A DNA stretch of 64,000 nt from Acidimicrobiaceae bacterium (GCA_003161575.1 PMOE01000075.1:43831-107830); one strand, 5' to 3'; shown: positions 38,273 to 47,566, counted from the first letter of the stretch. Notes: generated from the sequence alone by a model not told the origin. Translations and numbers: made by a program.

Positions 38273-38688
38273 TCAGTCGGGTTGCTCGACTCGGGCCACG
38301 AGGCGTTCCTCGTCAACATCGAAGTCGGTGGCCAAAAAAGCCTCGAGCATGTTGGCAGCAACATCCACGTTCGTAGACCCGAGACCAAAGGCCAAGACGT
38401 TGGCGTCGTTCCACTGGCGCGCGCCGATCACCGTCTCGACGTTGGTGCACAGCGCGGCACGCACGCCGGGCACTTTGTTGGCCGCAATGCAGACCCCTGT
38501 ACCGGTGGTACAACAGGCCACGCCCCGCTCCGCTCGACCGGTGGCCACCGCCTCCCCGACGATCCGGCCGGCATCGGCCACTCGAGGCCATCGGCCACCA
38601 CCATCACCTCGTGGCCAGCCGCTCTCAGGTACGCCACCGCGGCTCGAGTCACCACGGTCGGTTCGTCAGTGCCGAAGGCAATCCGCAT
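38273..38688 (-). pseudogene. rpiB: RpiB/LacAB-family sugar-phosphate isomerase, frameshifted
   Basis: Two adjoining minus-strand frames together make one RpiB-like protein of about 138 residues. The first (from ATG 38688) reads MRIAFGTDEPTVVTRAAVAY and continues to GHEVMVVADGLE. The second, from about 38581, reads ADAGRIVGEAVATGRAERGV and then CCTTGTGVCIAANKVPGVR, the phosphate/active-site Cys block, ending near 38273. A one-base insertion at 38581-38583 (in CTCGAGTGG on the minus strand) would join them. RpiB interconverts ribose and ribulose 5-phosphate. It is either inactivated, a sequencing error, or a site of frameshifting. Confidence 0.8.
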
Positions 38689-38762
38689 CGCACGACCGTA
38701 GCGAATGGCTGCCCTCGATGGTCCGGTCTCGGTGGGGGTGTTCGGTGGACCAACATTGCGTC

Positions 38763-39248
38763 ATGGCCTGGACCGTGCGGCGAGTGGGCGCCTCTGAGTG
38801 GCGGCTCATCCGCGCCCTGCGTCTCGAGGCGCTCGCAGACTCCCCGCGGGCTTTTGGTTCCACTTTCGGGCGCGAAGAGGCCTTCTCGGATGCCGAGTGG
38901 ATCGCCTTCTGCGCGCCTTTCTCCTGGTTCGCGGCCGAAGAGGACGGCCGCGCCGTCGGGCTGGTCGCCGGGTGCATGGGTGGACGGGCGGCCCCAGGTG
39001 CATGCGAGGTGATCTCCATGTGGGTGGAGGCGGCGGCCCGCGGGGGTGGCGCGGCGGTGGGACTGATCAGGGCGGTGCGCACCTGGGCAGAGGCCCAGGG
39101 TGCCTCGATGATGCTCCTGTGGGTGAGCGACGGCAATGAGCGGGCCCGGCACTTCTACGAGCGTCTGGGCTTCGGGCCGACCGGACTTCGGGAGCCGCTG
39201 CACTCCTACCCGAGCATCTCGACGAACGAGTACTGCCTGGTCCTATGA
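38763..39248 (+). CDS. GNAT-family N-acetyltransferase
   Basis: A 161-residue acetyltransferase. The N-terminal strand-helix is WTVRRVGASEWRLIRALRLE, the acceptor-side region FSWFAAEEDGRAVGLVAG, and the acetyl-CoA motif A region MWVEAAARGGGAAVGLIRAV, where the canonical Q/RxxGxG/A loop is altered to ARGGGAA. Motif B is DGNERARHFYERLGFGPTG. The substrate is unknown. ATG 38763 has CAACAT 6 bases upstream. It is convergent with the acyl-CoA ligase, 6 bases apart. Confidence 0.88.
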   Translation: MAWTVRRVGASEWRLIRALRLEALADSPRAFGSTFGREEAFSDAEWIAFCAPFSWFAAEEDGRAVGLVAGCMGGRAAPGACEVISMWVEAAARGGGAAVGLIRAVRTWAEAQGASMMLLWVSDGNERARHFYERLGFGPTGLREPLHSYPSISTNEYCLVL

Positions 39249-39254
39249 GCCAGC

Positions 39255-40772
39255 CTAGGCCAAGTCGGCTCGTTGGACCTTGCCCATGGCATTCCGAGGC
39301 AGCGCATCGACGAAGCGCACCGTTCGGGGGCGCTTGTAAGGGGCCAACCGCTCGGCCCCAAAAGCGAGCAGCTCATCGCTCGAGGGCGCGTCACCCGACG
39401 CCACCACCCACGCGGTCACCTCCTGGCCCCACTCCGCTGATTCTGTGCCGGTGACCGCTACCTCCAAAACGCCGGGGTGGCCCAACAGCGCGTCTTCGAC
39501 CTCGGCCGGGTACACATTGAAGCCGCCGCTGATGATGAGGTCGCCACGGCGCCCCCGGATCGAGAGATACCCGTCGGCATCTGCCGCGACGATGTCGCCG
39601 GTCTTGAACCAACCCTCAGCGAAGGCGTCGGCGGTCGCAGCCGGGCGCTCCCAATAGCCGGCGAACACCGAGGGACCGCGGACCACGAGCTCCCCTTCGC
39701 CTTCGGGCTCGAGCCGCACTTCCACACCCGGAAGTGGGAAACCGACGGTGCCCGGGCGTCGCTCGCCCTCGTAGGGATTCGAGATCGTGAGGAGCGTCTC
39801 GGTCATGCCGTAACGCTCGAGTACACAGACCCCGGCCAACTCCTGCACTCGGTGCCACAGGGCCGACGCCAGCGGAGCCGATCCCGAGACGCACAGCCGT
39901 AACCGCGCCAGCTCGCCCACACTGCTCAACGCCACAAAGCGGTGGTACATCGTCGGCACTCCGAAAAAGAGGGTCCCCCCGGCGCCGCAGGCCTCGAGGA
40001 CCGTGTCGGCGTCGAAGTACTCGACCAGCACGGCGGAGGCACCCGACGCCAGTGTCCCGAAGAGCCCGGCGCACAACCCGTGGACATGGAAGAGCGGAAG
40101 GGCGAGAACGAGGCAGTCTTCGGGTTCCCAGCGCCAGGCCAGACCGAGCGTCGCTGCCCCGGCCAAGAGGTTCCCGTGATCGAGCACCGCGCCTTTGGGG
40201 GCCCCCGTCGTGCCCGATGTGTACACAATCAACGCCGGATCGCGTGGACCCGCCGAGTCGAGAGTTAACGGGGTGCCGTCTTGGGTGCGACCGGGGAGAG
40301 CGGCGCGCCGGGGCTCGAGAGCCGGGGTGAGGACCGCGGCCTCGGGGACCGACGCCCTGACCCAGCCTGCTTGATCGGTCCGTTCGACAACTGCCCCTCG
40401 GGGCCGGACGTCGGTGAGGACGTGGGTGAGTTCGTGCTCGCTGTAGCGGGGGTTGACCGGGACGACCACCGCCCCGAGCCGGAGGGCCCCGAGACAGGCC
40501 ACCACGGCGTCGAGCGACGTTGCGGTCGACCACACGACCCGGTCGCCGGCCCCAATACCCACCGCGGCGAGCCGGGCCGCCGCGAACCGGGTCCGCTCAT
40601 CCAGCTCGGCCGCCGAACACCAGGGCTGATTCAGTATCCGCAACGTCGGAGCCTCGGGTTCCGCCTCCCAGCGGGCCGCCCACAGCGCCGGCAGGGAGCC
40701 CGCCGCGGTGAGCTGAGTCGACGTGAATTGGCTCCCGGGCCCGAGGTGGGGGCTGGGCGGTTCGGGTACCAC
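39255..40772 (-). CDS. Acyl-CoA synthetase, MatB-like
   Basis: A 505-residue AMP-forming ligase that activates a carboxylic acid to its CoA thioester. The P-loop is VYTSGTTGAPKGAV, A5 LERYGMTETLLTISNP, A7 GWFKTGDIVAADADGYLSI, and the catalytic Lys is in RNAMGKVQRADLA. ALPLFHVHGLCAGLFG and the short N-terminal domain are typical of malonyl-CoA synthetase (MatB), but short-chain specificity cannot be excluded. GTG 40772 is preceded by a -10 box at leaderless spacing. It is divergent from the mannosidase, with 50 bases between starts. Confidence 0.88.
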   Translation of the reverse strand: MVPEPPSPHLGPGSQFTSTQLTAAGSLPALWAARWEAEPEAPTLRILNQPWCSAAELDERTRFAAARLAAVGIGAGDRVVWSTATSLDAVVACLGALRLGAVVVPVNPRYSEHELTHVLTDVRPRGAVVERTDQAGWVRASVPEAAVLTPALEPRRAALPGRTQDGTPLTLDSAGPRDPALIVYTSGTTGAPKGAVLDHGNLLAGAATLGLAWRWEPEDCLVLALPLFHVHGLCAGLFGTLASGASAVLVEYFDADTVLEACGAGGTLFFGVPTMYHRFVALSSVGELARLRLCVSGSAPLASALWHRVQELAGVCVLERYGMTETLLTISNPYEGERRPGTVGFPLPGVEVRLEPEGEGELVVRGPSVFAGYWERPAATADAFAEGWFKTGDIVAADADGYLSIRGRRGDLIISGGFNVYPAEVEDALLGHPGVLEVAVTGTESAEWGQEVTAWVVASGDAPSSDELLAFGAERLAPYKRPRTVRFVDALPRNAMGKVQRADLA

Positions 40773-40778
40773 CGGCGC

Positions 40779-40784
40779 ATGCTA
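40779..40784 (-). promoter_or_regulatory. -10 box, leaderless start of acyl-CoA synthetase
   Basis: TAGCAT on the minus strand ends 6 bases before GTG 40772. Confidence 0.4.
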
Positions 40785-40809
40785 GGACCCGAGCGGGCGC
40801 GGGCGGCCG

Positions 40810-40815
40810 TAACCT
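40810..40815 (+). promoter_or_regulatory. -10 box, leaderless start of mannosidase
   Basis: TAACCT ends 7 bases before ATG 40823. It lies back to back with the divergent -10 box at 40779-40784 in a 50-base interval. Confidence 0.45.
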
Positions 40816-40822
40816 GTTTGCC

Positions 40823-43492
40823 ATGAGCCCACGCCGCGTCGCCATCGTTCCCCACACCCACTGGGACCGTGAATGGTACGAACCGTTCCAGACCTTCCGC
40901 ATGAACCTGATTGAAATGCTCGACGGGTTGCTGGCCCTGATGGAATCGGACCCCTCCTATGCCCGATTCCTGCTCGACGGCCAGATGGCGGTGGTCGACG
41001 ACTACCTCGAGATCCGCCCCGAGGCCGAGGAGCGGATCCGAGCTCTGGCGGCCACCGGGCGTCTCACCATGGGGCCGTGGTACGTCTTGATGGACGAGTT
41101 CCTCGTCTCGGGCGAGACGATCATCCGCAACCTCCAAAGAGGTATCCGCCGTGGTGCTGCGTTCGGCGGCGTGATGGACGTCGGTTACCTGCCGGACATG
41201 TTCGGGCACATCGCCCAGATGCCCCAGATCCTGCGCCTCGCCGGTTTCGAGCACGCCGTCGTCTGGCGGGGAGTCCCTTCTTCGATCACCAAGACCGGGT
41301 TCTGGTGGGAGGCACCCGATGGGTCGACGGTGCGGGCTGAATACCTTCCCGTCGGCTACGGCAACGGCTCGGTCCTCCCCGACGACGGGAAGGCCCTCGT
41401 GCGTCGGGTCGAGGATCACGAACAAGAAATCGGCAGCTTTCTCTTCGCCGACATGCTGATGATGAACGGCTCGGACCACCTGAAGCCCCAACCCGCCCTT
41501 GGACGCATCGTGGCCGAGGCCAACGCCCTCCAGGACGACTACGTCTTCAACGTCACCTCACTGGCCGAGTACCTGGCCGGCGCCCCGACCGTCGGGCTCG
41601 AGCACTGGAAAGGTGAGCTTCGCTCGGGCGCTCGGGCCAACGTTTTGATGGGCGTCATCTCCAACCGGGTGGACATCAAACGTGCCGCGGCGGCCACTGA
41701 GCGCCAGCTCGAGCGGCGGGCAGAGCCCTACGCCGCATTGTTCTTCGGTCCAGATGCATGGCCGACGCGCCTGCTCGATCGCAGTTGGCTCGGTGTCATT
41801 CAGAATTCCGCCCACGATTCGATCTGCGCCTGCTCGGTTGACGAGGTGGACGATGCCGTCCTGGGTCGGTTCGCCGAATCGCGCCAGATCGCCGAGGGCG
41901 TGGCCACCCGGGCACTCGCGGAGTTCTCGCGGTCCTTGGCTGACCCAGGTCCCGTCGTGGTGAATCCCACCAGCCGTGGGCGCGCCGGGATGGTGGAACT
42001 GGTGGTAGCCGCCGACGAACCGCCGGGCGCCGACGTTCAGGTGGTATCCGAGCGCTTCGGGCTCCCCGGATCCATGACACTCGACGCCGACACGGTGCGC
42101 ACCGTGCTCGGAATGCTGCAGGGCCCGAAGATCGACAACGACGCGTGGGTGCACGATGTCCACGTCGAAGAGGACGAGACTGGTATAGATCTGACCGTGG
42201 TGGTTGGTGCCGACGAACGGCCCGACGTCCCGATTGCCGAGGTGAAAGCGGACCTTTACACGCGTCTCGGCGCACGACCCGGGGTCATGGTGCGCGTCCG
42301 CCTCGACCAGCCACCGATCCGAAGAATCGTGGCGCGTAGCGCCAAGGTGCCGGGGTTCGGGTGGCGAGGCTTCACGCCAGCCTCGCTCACCCACCCGGCG
42401 ACCGCCCGGGCCGATGGCGGCCCGGTGGTCCTGGCCAATGGCCTGGTCAGCGTCGTCGTCGACCCGCTCAACGGGACCTTTTCGATTGACGGCCGCCCCG
42501 GGTTCGGTCGGCTGGTCGATGGAGGCGACCTCGGGGACTCCTACAACTATTCGCCGCCTGCCGTCGATTCGCTAGTCGACAGACCCGATTCGGTCACGGT
42601 GGCCGTCGGCGAACCGGGCCCGGTCCGGGCTACGGCGGTGATCGTCGCCAGCTACCGTTGGCCCGACCACGTCGAAGGTTCCTCCCAGGCACGGGTGGGC
42701 GAACATACCGTCGAGGTCACCACGAACGTCGAGATCCGGGCCGACGAGGCTCCTGTCCGAGTGACCACCAGTTTCGTCAATCCGGCCCGAGACCACCGGC
42801 TCCGCGTGCATCTGCCGCTACCCGATCCGGCTGCGTCCTCTGAGGCCGAGTGCGCCTTCACCACCGTGACTCGGGGCCTCGTCGCCGAGGGCCGATCCGA
42901 CGAGTACGGACTCCCCACCTTCCCAGCTCGGCGCTTTGTGCGCGCCGGGGGTCTCACCGTGGTCCACGACAGCGTCTGTGAGTACGAGTTGATCGACATT
43001 GCGGGCACCGGCGAAGACGCCAGGGCCACGGCCATGGCGGTGACCCTGCTGCGCTCGACCGGGATGCTTTCGCGTCTCGGCATGGCCTACCGTCCCTTCC
43101 CGGCCGGACCGATGACGCCGGTGAACGGGCTGCAGCTCGCCGGTCGGCGCATCGAGGCCCGCTACGCCCTGGCCGTGGGCGAGGTCGACCCCTGGGCCCT
43201 GGCCGACGACATCCTGATGCCACTCGAGGTGATCAGCTCGCTCGGTGGCGGACACCGACCCGCCGAGGGCAGCACTCTGCTGGTGGAGGGAGCAGAAGTG
43301 ACCGCGCTGCGCCGCGAGGCCGGTGCCCTCGAATTGCGAGTCTGCAATCCCCGGCAAGAGCCCACCACCGTGAGCCTCGGGGAGCACTCCGGCTGGCTGG
43401 TCGATTTGCGGGGACGCCCCATCGAAGCCTTCGACGGGTCCTTCGAGTTAGGTCCCTTCCGAATCGCTACCGCCCGCCTCGACGAGGCCTGA
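40823..43492 (+). CDS. Alpha-mannosidase, glycoside hydrolase family 38
   Basis: An 889-residue GH38 enzyme that releases alpha-linked mannose. The zinc site begins VAIVPHTHWDREWYEPFQTF, and the catalytic Asp is in VGYLPDMFGHIAQMPQIL. HDSICACSVDEVDDAVLGRF matches the conserved His/Asp segment near the end of the catalytic domain. The remaining ~500 residues are the beta-sandwich domains. There is no signal peptide, so it probably works on mannosides or mannosylglycerate-type compounds inside the cell, like MngB; this is inference. The last 45 bases overlap the end of the convergent cyclase gene. Confidence 0.92.
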   Translation: MSPRRVAIVPHTHWDREWYEPFQTFRMNLIEMLDGLLALMESDPSYARFLLDGQMAVVDDYLEIRPEAEERIRALAATGRLTMGPWYVLMDEFLVSGETIIRNLQRGIRRGAAFGGVMDVGYLPDMFGHIAQMPQILRLAGFEHAVVWRGVPSSITKTGFWWEAPDGSTVRAEYLPVGYGNGSVLPDDGKALVRRVEDHEQEIGSFLFADMLMMNGSDHLKPQPALGRIVAEANALQDDYVFNVTSLAEYLAGAPTVGLEHWKGELRSGARANVLMGVISNRVDIKRAAAATERQLERRAEPYAALFFGPDAWPTRLLDRSWLGVIQNSAHDSICACSVDEVDDAVLGRFAESRQIAEGVATRALAEFSRSLADPGPVVVNPTSRGRAGMVELVVAADEPPGADVQVVSERFGLPGSMTLDADTVRTVLGMLQGPKIDNDAWVHDVHVEEDETGIDLTVVVGADERPDVPIAEVKADLYTRLGARPGVMVRVRLDQPPIRRIVARSAKVPGFGWRGFTPASLTHPATARADGGPVVLANGLVSVVVDPLNGTFSIDGRPGFGRLVDGGDLGDSYNYSPPAVDSLVDRPDSVTVAVGEPGPVRATAVIVASYRWPDHVEGSSQARVGEHTVEVTTNVEIRADEAPVRVTTSFVNPARDHRLRVHLPLPDPAASSEAECAFTTVTRGLVAEGRSDEYGLPTFPARRFVRAGGLTVVHDSVCEYELIDIAGTGEDARATAMAVTLLRSTGMLSRLGMAYRPFPAGPMTPVNGLQLAGRRIEARYALAVGEVDPWALADDILMPLEVISSLGGGHRPAEGSTLLVEGAEVTALRREAGALELRVCNPRQEPTTVSLGEHSGWLVDLRGRPIEAFDGSFELGPFRIATARLDEA

Positions 43493-44902
43493 CCGGCTCT
43501 CCTCGTTCTGCGCTGGCCCGTCGCCCGGCGTCGTGACGGCGCCCGTGGCCGTGGAGGCGGGGCGCGGGGCATCGACGACGCTGGCTCGGCGACCCGCCGA
43601 CAACAAACGCCCACCGACCTCGCGGAGATCCTCGAGATCGCGCAACACGTCGCCCAGCCGCTCCCAGCGCACGTTGCGGCGTCGGTCGGCCACGCTGCCG
43701 GTCCCGTCGGGTTCCTGCCCGGCCCGGCCGCACCACCACAGCTGGACAACTCCGAGATCCTTTAAGACCCGCGGTCGAAGGGGTTTGGCGGTGAACTCGT
43801 CGCCGGCCTCGGCCATGAGCTGGGTGTGGAACTCGTCAGACATCAAAACAGTGCCGGGATTGGCGATGTTGACGATGCGGTGGGAGAGGTTGACCGTCGG
43901 TCCGTAGTAGTCGCCGTCACGGACGAGCACCGACCCCACCGCCAGACTGACCCGGACGTCAGAGAGCAACTCGTCATCGGCGTAGGCTTCGGCGAGAGTC
44001 AGCCCGATGCGGGCCGCCGCCACCACGTTGTCAACGACGAACATGACCTCGTCCCCGATCATCTTGACCACTCGGCCACCGAGACTGGTCACGGTGTCGT
44101 GAGAGATCTCTTCGAACCGTCGTACCACCGCCGCTAGTTCGTCCTCGGCCAGGTGCTGGGAGAGGAGGGTGAACCCCACCATGTCGGCAAAGCCGACCGC
44201 GAGCACCGGACTCGCCCCGGTGATCTGACCGTGGGTCCGCAACAACATCGTGCGGCGGGTGGCGGCCTGGACGTGGCGGCGCCAGACGAACTCGAGCAAT
44301 TTGGCCATTGCGGGCACAGTCGTGTCCGCGACACTGGCGAATGCGTCGGCGACCAGCACGTTGTCATCGCCGATGCCAACGGTCATGGTCCCCGGCACCA
44401 CCTCGGCTTCAGCAATCCGGGCCATCGACGATCCGATCACCCGGGCCAGCTGCAGGGCTGTATCCACCTCGGTCGCGCCAATGCGCACCATTCCCAAGAA
44501 CAGCTCGATGGCCTCGATGTCGAGTTCGGTGAAGGCCTTCTCCTCCTCACCGACGTCGAGGAAGCCAAGGGCCCGCCAGAAGCGATGCAAGAGGTCAACA
44601 CCGAGCCCGGTGATCTCGGCCACCTCGTGTTGGCTGTAGCGACGCCGCCCAGGGACGAGCAGTCGGTCGACGGTCAGCAGATCGAGCACGTCCTCGGCAA
44701 CGGCACGGTCGATCTCCTCCTCTGTGGCACCTGCTTCGAGCAACCGGTTGCGTACATGGGCCAAGGCGGTGGCCCGAGCCTGCGCGCTCGCCGCGCTCCC
44801 ACCGGCCCCGTCGGGCCTGCCAGTGCGTTGGGAACTCGCTAACCCAACGACGTCCAACTGATCGGCGTCGTCGTCAGAAGGGGTCGAAGGACCGGCTCTC
44901 AC
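43448..44902 (-). CDS. Class III adenylate/guanylate cyclase with regulatory N-terminus
   Basis: A 484-residue cytosolic cyclase. An N-terminal helical domain (~40-215) has the look of the pH-sensing/autoinhibitory domain of Rv1264-type cyclases (RRRYSQHEVAEITGLGVDLL), including a MerR-like helix-turn-helix feature. The catalytic domain (~230-400) starts VLAVGFADMVGFTLLSQHLA with metal Asp 1. It then has GGRVVKMIGDEVMFVVDN (base-recognising Lys, metal Asp 2) and YYGPTVNLSHRIVNIANPG (transition-state Asn and Arg). All catalytic residues appear present; the Lys favours ATP. The C-terminal ~80 residues are low complexity and overlap the mannosidase gene. The start overlaps the gpsA stop by 4 bases. 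Confidence 0.9.
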   Translation of the reverse strand: MRAGPSTPSDDDADQLDVVGLASSQRTGRPDGAGGSAASAQARATALAHVRNRLLEAGATEEEIDRAVAEDVLDLLTVDRLLVPGRRRYSQHEVAEITGLGVDLLHRFWRALGFLDVGEEEKAFTELDIEAIELFLGMVRIGATEVDTALQLARVIGSSMARIAEAEVVPGTMTVGIGDDNVLVADAFASVADTTVPAMAKLLEFVWRRHVQAATRRTMLLRTHGQITGASPVLAVGFADMVGFTLLSQHLAEDELAAVVRRFEEISHDTVTSLGGRVVKMIGDEVMFVVDNVVAAARIGLTLAEAYADDELLSDVRVSLAVGSVLVRDGDYYGPTVNLSHRIVNIANPGTVLMSDEFHTQLMAEAGDEFTAKPLRPRVLKDLGVVQLWWCGRAGQEPDGTGSVADRRRNVRWERLGDVLRDLEDLREVGGRLLSAGRRASVVDAPRPASTATGAVTTPGDGPAQNEESRSGLVEAGGSDSEGT

Positions 44903-45921
44903 TTGGGCAACCCCCGAAGGAGAACTTCATCCCACTCGGACCTCGCCGGGCGCTCCATCAAAGCGATGAGAGCATCTCGGGGTGACGCTGTGCCCTCGAC
45001 GATGGCGGCAACCTGTTCAGCGATAGGCATCTCCACGCCGTTGGCTTGAGCCAGGCGCACCAACGGGCGCGCCGACTTCACCCCTTCGGCGACCATGCGC
45101 ATACCGCCGAGGACCCCGAGCAGGGGCGTACCGTGTCCCAAGGCCAGCCCGACGCTGCGATTCCGACTTCGCGGGCTCGTACAGGTGGCCACGAGATCGC
45201 CCACCCCGGCCAGACCACCGAAGGTGAGCGTTTGGCCACCGAGGGTGATGCCCAACCGCCCGAGCTCAGCCAGTCCGCGGGTGATCAACACGGCACGGGT
45301 GTTTTCGCCGAACCCGAGTCCGTCGCAGATGCCCGCCGCAAGGGCGATGACGTTCTTGGCGGAACCGGCGATTTCGCAGCCAACGACGTCGGTTGCCGTG
45401 TAGACCCGAAACGCGGGGGCATGCAGGAAATTCTGGACCTTCCGGGCCAGCTGTTCGTCAGGCAGTGCGACCACGCTGGCTGCCGGCTGGCCTTCGGCAA
45501 CCTCCCGGGCAAGATTGGGGCCCGTCATCACTCCAGCGGGATGACCGGGGGCGACCTCGGCGACCACTTCGGACATCCGAAGGTTCGAGCCCATCTCGAT
45601 CCCTTTGGTCAGGCTGACGATTGCCGCGCCGTCAGAGAGCGCCGGCACCAGGTCTTCGAGAACGGCCCGGAAGCCGTGGGACGGCACGGCCATGAAGACC
45701 ACTTCGGCTCCGCCGACGGCATCGTGTAGCGACGCGGTAGCGCGTAAGGTCTCCGGTAGAGCGATACCGGGGAGGTAGGTCGCGTTCTCGTGGTCGGTGG
45801 TGATCGCGGCGGCCAGCTCCGCAGAACGGGCCCACAACACCGTCGGCGCTTTAGCGGCCAGCAGCGACGCCACCGTCGTGCCCCACGATCCAGCGCCGAC
45901 AACAACTGCCCCGTGTGCCAC
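44899..45921 (-). CDS. gpsA: NAD(P)-dependent glycerol-3-phosphate dehydrogenase
   Basis: A 340-residue enzyme that reduces dihydroxyacetone phosphate to sn-glycerol 3-phosphate for phospholipids. The Rossmann start is AVVVGAGSWGTTVASLLAAK. VSLTKGIEMGSNLRMSEVVA and VMTGPNLAREVAEGQPAASV are family blocks. EIAGSAKNVIALAAGICDGL has the catalytic Lys, and the C-terminal domain has TFGGLAGVGDLVATCTSPRS. GTG 45921 has TTGGAG 2 bases upstream. An in-frame extension to 46476 is antisense to cofC and rejected. It is coupled to the downstream cyclase. Confidence 0.95.
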   Translation of the reverse strand: MAHGAVVVGAGSWGTTVASLLAAKAPTVLWARSAELAAAITTDHENATYLPGIALPETLRATASLHDAVGGAEVVFMAVPSHGFRAVLEDLVPALSDGAAIVSLTKGIEMGSNLRMSEVVAEVAPGHPAGVMTGPNLAREVAEGQPAASVVALPDEQLARKVQNFLHAPAFRVYTATDVVGCEIAGSAKNVIALAAGICDGLGFGENTRAVLITRGLAELGRLGITLGGQTLTFGGLAGVGDLVATCTSPRSRNRSVGLALGHGTPLLGVLGGMRMVAEGVKSARPLVRLAQANGVEMPIAEQVAAIVEGTASPRDALIALMERPARSEWDEVLLRGLPK

Positions 45922-45989
45922 ATCTCCAAGCCTACGACCCAACGCTTCTTCAGTCGCTCGGGTGGTTGAGGCCTCTCGGCTCGTCACCG

Positions 45990-46018
45990 CGGACACAGGG
46001 GGCCGCCCCCCGTACACT
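45990..46018 (+). promoter_or_regulatory. cofC promoter (-35/-10)
   Basis: CGGACA (45990-45995) and TACACT (46013-46018) are 17 bases apart, and the -10 ends 6 bases before GTG 46025, giving a leaderless transcript. This is the best-formed promoter in the window. Confidence 0.55.
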
Positions 46019-46024
46019 GGGGTC

Positions 46025-46636
46025 GTGACCGTGGGTGCCTCTCCCGGCGAGCCGGCGATCGGGAGACCGGCTGGCCCGGCCCTCGGCCGCAGGGTCGTCC
46101 TCATTCCGGTGAAGGCCTTCGCCGACGCGAAGGGGCGACTCGGAGAAGCACTGAGCGACAAGGAGAGGGTCGCTCTCGTGCGCCGGATGGCCGAACAGGT
46201 GGTGGCCGCCGCCGCGCCGCTCCCAGTGGCCGTCGTCTGCGACGACAATGAGGTAGCCGATTGGGCCCGCCAACGCGGCGCCCTGGTCGTGTGGGAACCC
46301 GGACGCGGATTGAATGGGGCGGTGGAAGAGGGGATCCGCCGGCTGGCCATCATGGGGGTGGAACACGTAATCGTCGCCCATGGCGACCTGCCCCTCGCGA
46401 CGGGTTTCGGTGAGATCGAGCCATTCGACGGGGTAACGCTCGTGCCCGACCGTCGGGAGGACGGTACCAACGTCATCGCTCTTCGGTCGAACTCGGGATT
46501 CCGCTTCTCTTATGGCCCGGGTTCCTTCGCCCGACACTCAGCCGAGTGCGCGCGCCTCGGGCTCGCTGTCCGAGTGCTCAGGGTTCCCGGTCTCACCTGG
46601 GACGTGGACCTACCTGGCGACCTCGAGTGGGCGTGA
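46025..46636 (+). CDS. cofC: Phospholactate/PEP guanylyltransferase of coenzyme F420 synthesis
   Basis: A 203-residue CofC/FbiD-type nucleotidyltransferase that joins GTP to 2-phospholactate or phosphoenolpyruvate as an early F420 step. RRVVLIPVKAFADAKGRLGE is the family N-terminus with the nucleotide-binding Lys. VVCDDNEVADWARQRGA follows, HVIVAHGDLPLATGFGEIEP is the metal-binding Asp block, and the C-terminus (GLTWDVDLPGDLEWA) contains the conserved D-x-D. GTG 46025 is fixed by the promoter. It overlaps the LmbE gene by 4 bases. The rest of the F420 pathway is not in the window. Confidence 0.88.
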   Translation: MTVGASPGEPAIGRPAGPALGRRVVLIPVKAFADAKGRLGEALSDKERVALVRRMAEQVVAAAAPLPVAVVCDDNEVADWARQRGALVVWEPGRGLNGAVEEGIRRLAIMGVEHVIVAHGDLPLATGFGEIEPFDGVTLVPDRREDGTNVIALRSNSGFRFSYGPGSFARHSAECARLGLAVRVLRVPGLTWDVDLPGDLEWA

Positions 46637-47463
46637 ACGAACCGGATGCCGGTTCGACCGGCTTTCGGCGCGTCCTCGGGGTCAACGACCTTCCTGGCAG
46701 TGCAGAGCTAACCGTGGACCTTCAGGTACCGGCACGGGCTTTGGCCGTCGGTGCGCATCCCGACGATATCGAGTTCGGCTGTGGAGCCACGTTGGCCAAG
46801 TGGGCGGCAGGCGGTTGCGAGATCCACCATCTCGTCCTCACCGACGGAGCCAAAGGCACCTGGGACCCCGCATCCGATCCGGCATCACTCGTCGCCCAAC
46901 GCCAGGACGAACAGCGTGAAGCCGCCCGGCTCCTCGGTGGTCGGGAGGTGGGCTTCCTCGGGTTCCCCGACGGCGAGCTCCGCAACGGGGTTCGTGAGCA
47001 GTGGGAGGTATGCCGCTGGATCCGACTCGTTCGACCAACTGTCGTCCTCGGGCACGATCCGTGGCGGCGATACCGGCTCCATCCCGATCACCGGAACGCG
47101 GGATTCATCCTCACTGATGCCTTGGTCGCCGCCCGCGACCCGCTGTTCTTCACCGACCAAAGCCTCGAGCCACACCGTCCTCATGAATTATTGCTGTGGG
47201 AAGCCGACGTCCCCAACCATGTCGAAGACGTCGGCGGGTTCGCCCAGATCAAGATCGATGCGTTGCTCGCCCACCGCAGCCAGTTTGCGAGCACCATGGG
47301 CATCGAGGGGCCGAGGGCGGAGGACCGGGCGTGGACCCTCAACGATCTCGAGGGCCCAACAGTCGACAAGTTCAGGTCCCGGATCCTGGCTCAGCTCGCC
47401 GAGCACGGACACCCCGTCGACGCGATGCACGGCGAGATCTTCCACCGCATGACTGAGCTCTAG
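46633..47463 (+). CDS. LmbE/PIG-L-family zinc deacetylase
   Basis: A 276-residue N-deacetylase of the family that includes MshB and Mca of mycothiol metabolism. The zinc motif is ALAVGAHPDDIEFGCGATLA; the second His group is RRYRLHPDHRNAGFILTDAL. VLTDGAKGTWDPASDP is also typical. It may deacetylate a GlcNAc-containing small molecule, but MshB or Mca identity is not proven. The start is taken as GTG 46633, which overlaps the cofC stop (GTGA); GTG 46627 is an alternative. A strong hairpin follows 70 bases after the stop. Confidence 0.88.
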   Translation: MNEPDAGSTGFRRVLGVNDLPGSAELTVDLQVPARALAVGAHPDDIEFGCGATLAKWAAGGCEIHHLVLTDGAKGTWDPASDPASLVAQRQDEQREAARLLGGREVGFLGFPDGELRNGVREQWEVCRWIRLVRPTVVLGHDPWRRYRLHPDHRNAGFILTDALVAARDPLFFTDQSLEPHRPHELLLWEADVPNHVEDVGGFAQIKIDALLAHRSQFASTMGIEGPRAEDRAWTLNDLEGPTVDKFRSRILAQLAEHGHPVDAMHGEIFHRMTEL

Positions 47464-47533
47464 GCCACTAGGCCCGCCAGCTCGCGCCCCCACACCGGGC
47501 CGCCCGGCCAGCGGCGCGTTCGCCCCGGACGCG

Positions 47534-47566
47534 CGAGAGCGGGGACCTTGAAGGTCCCCGCTCTCG
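47534..47566. terminator. Bidirectional hairpin terminator
   Basis: CGAGAGCGGGGACCTT and AAGGTCCCCGCTCTCG form a perfect 16-bp inverted repeat around a single G. It lies between the convergent LmbE gene and the small basic-protein gene. There is no U-tract, as is common in high-GC actinobacteria. Confidence 0.8.
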
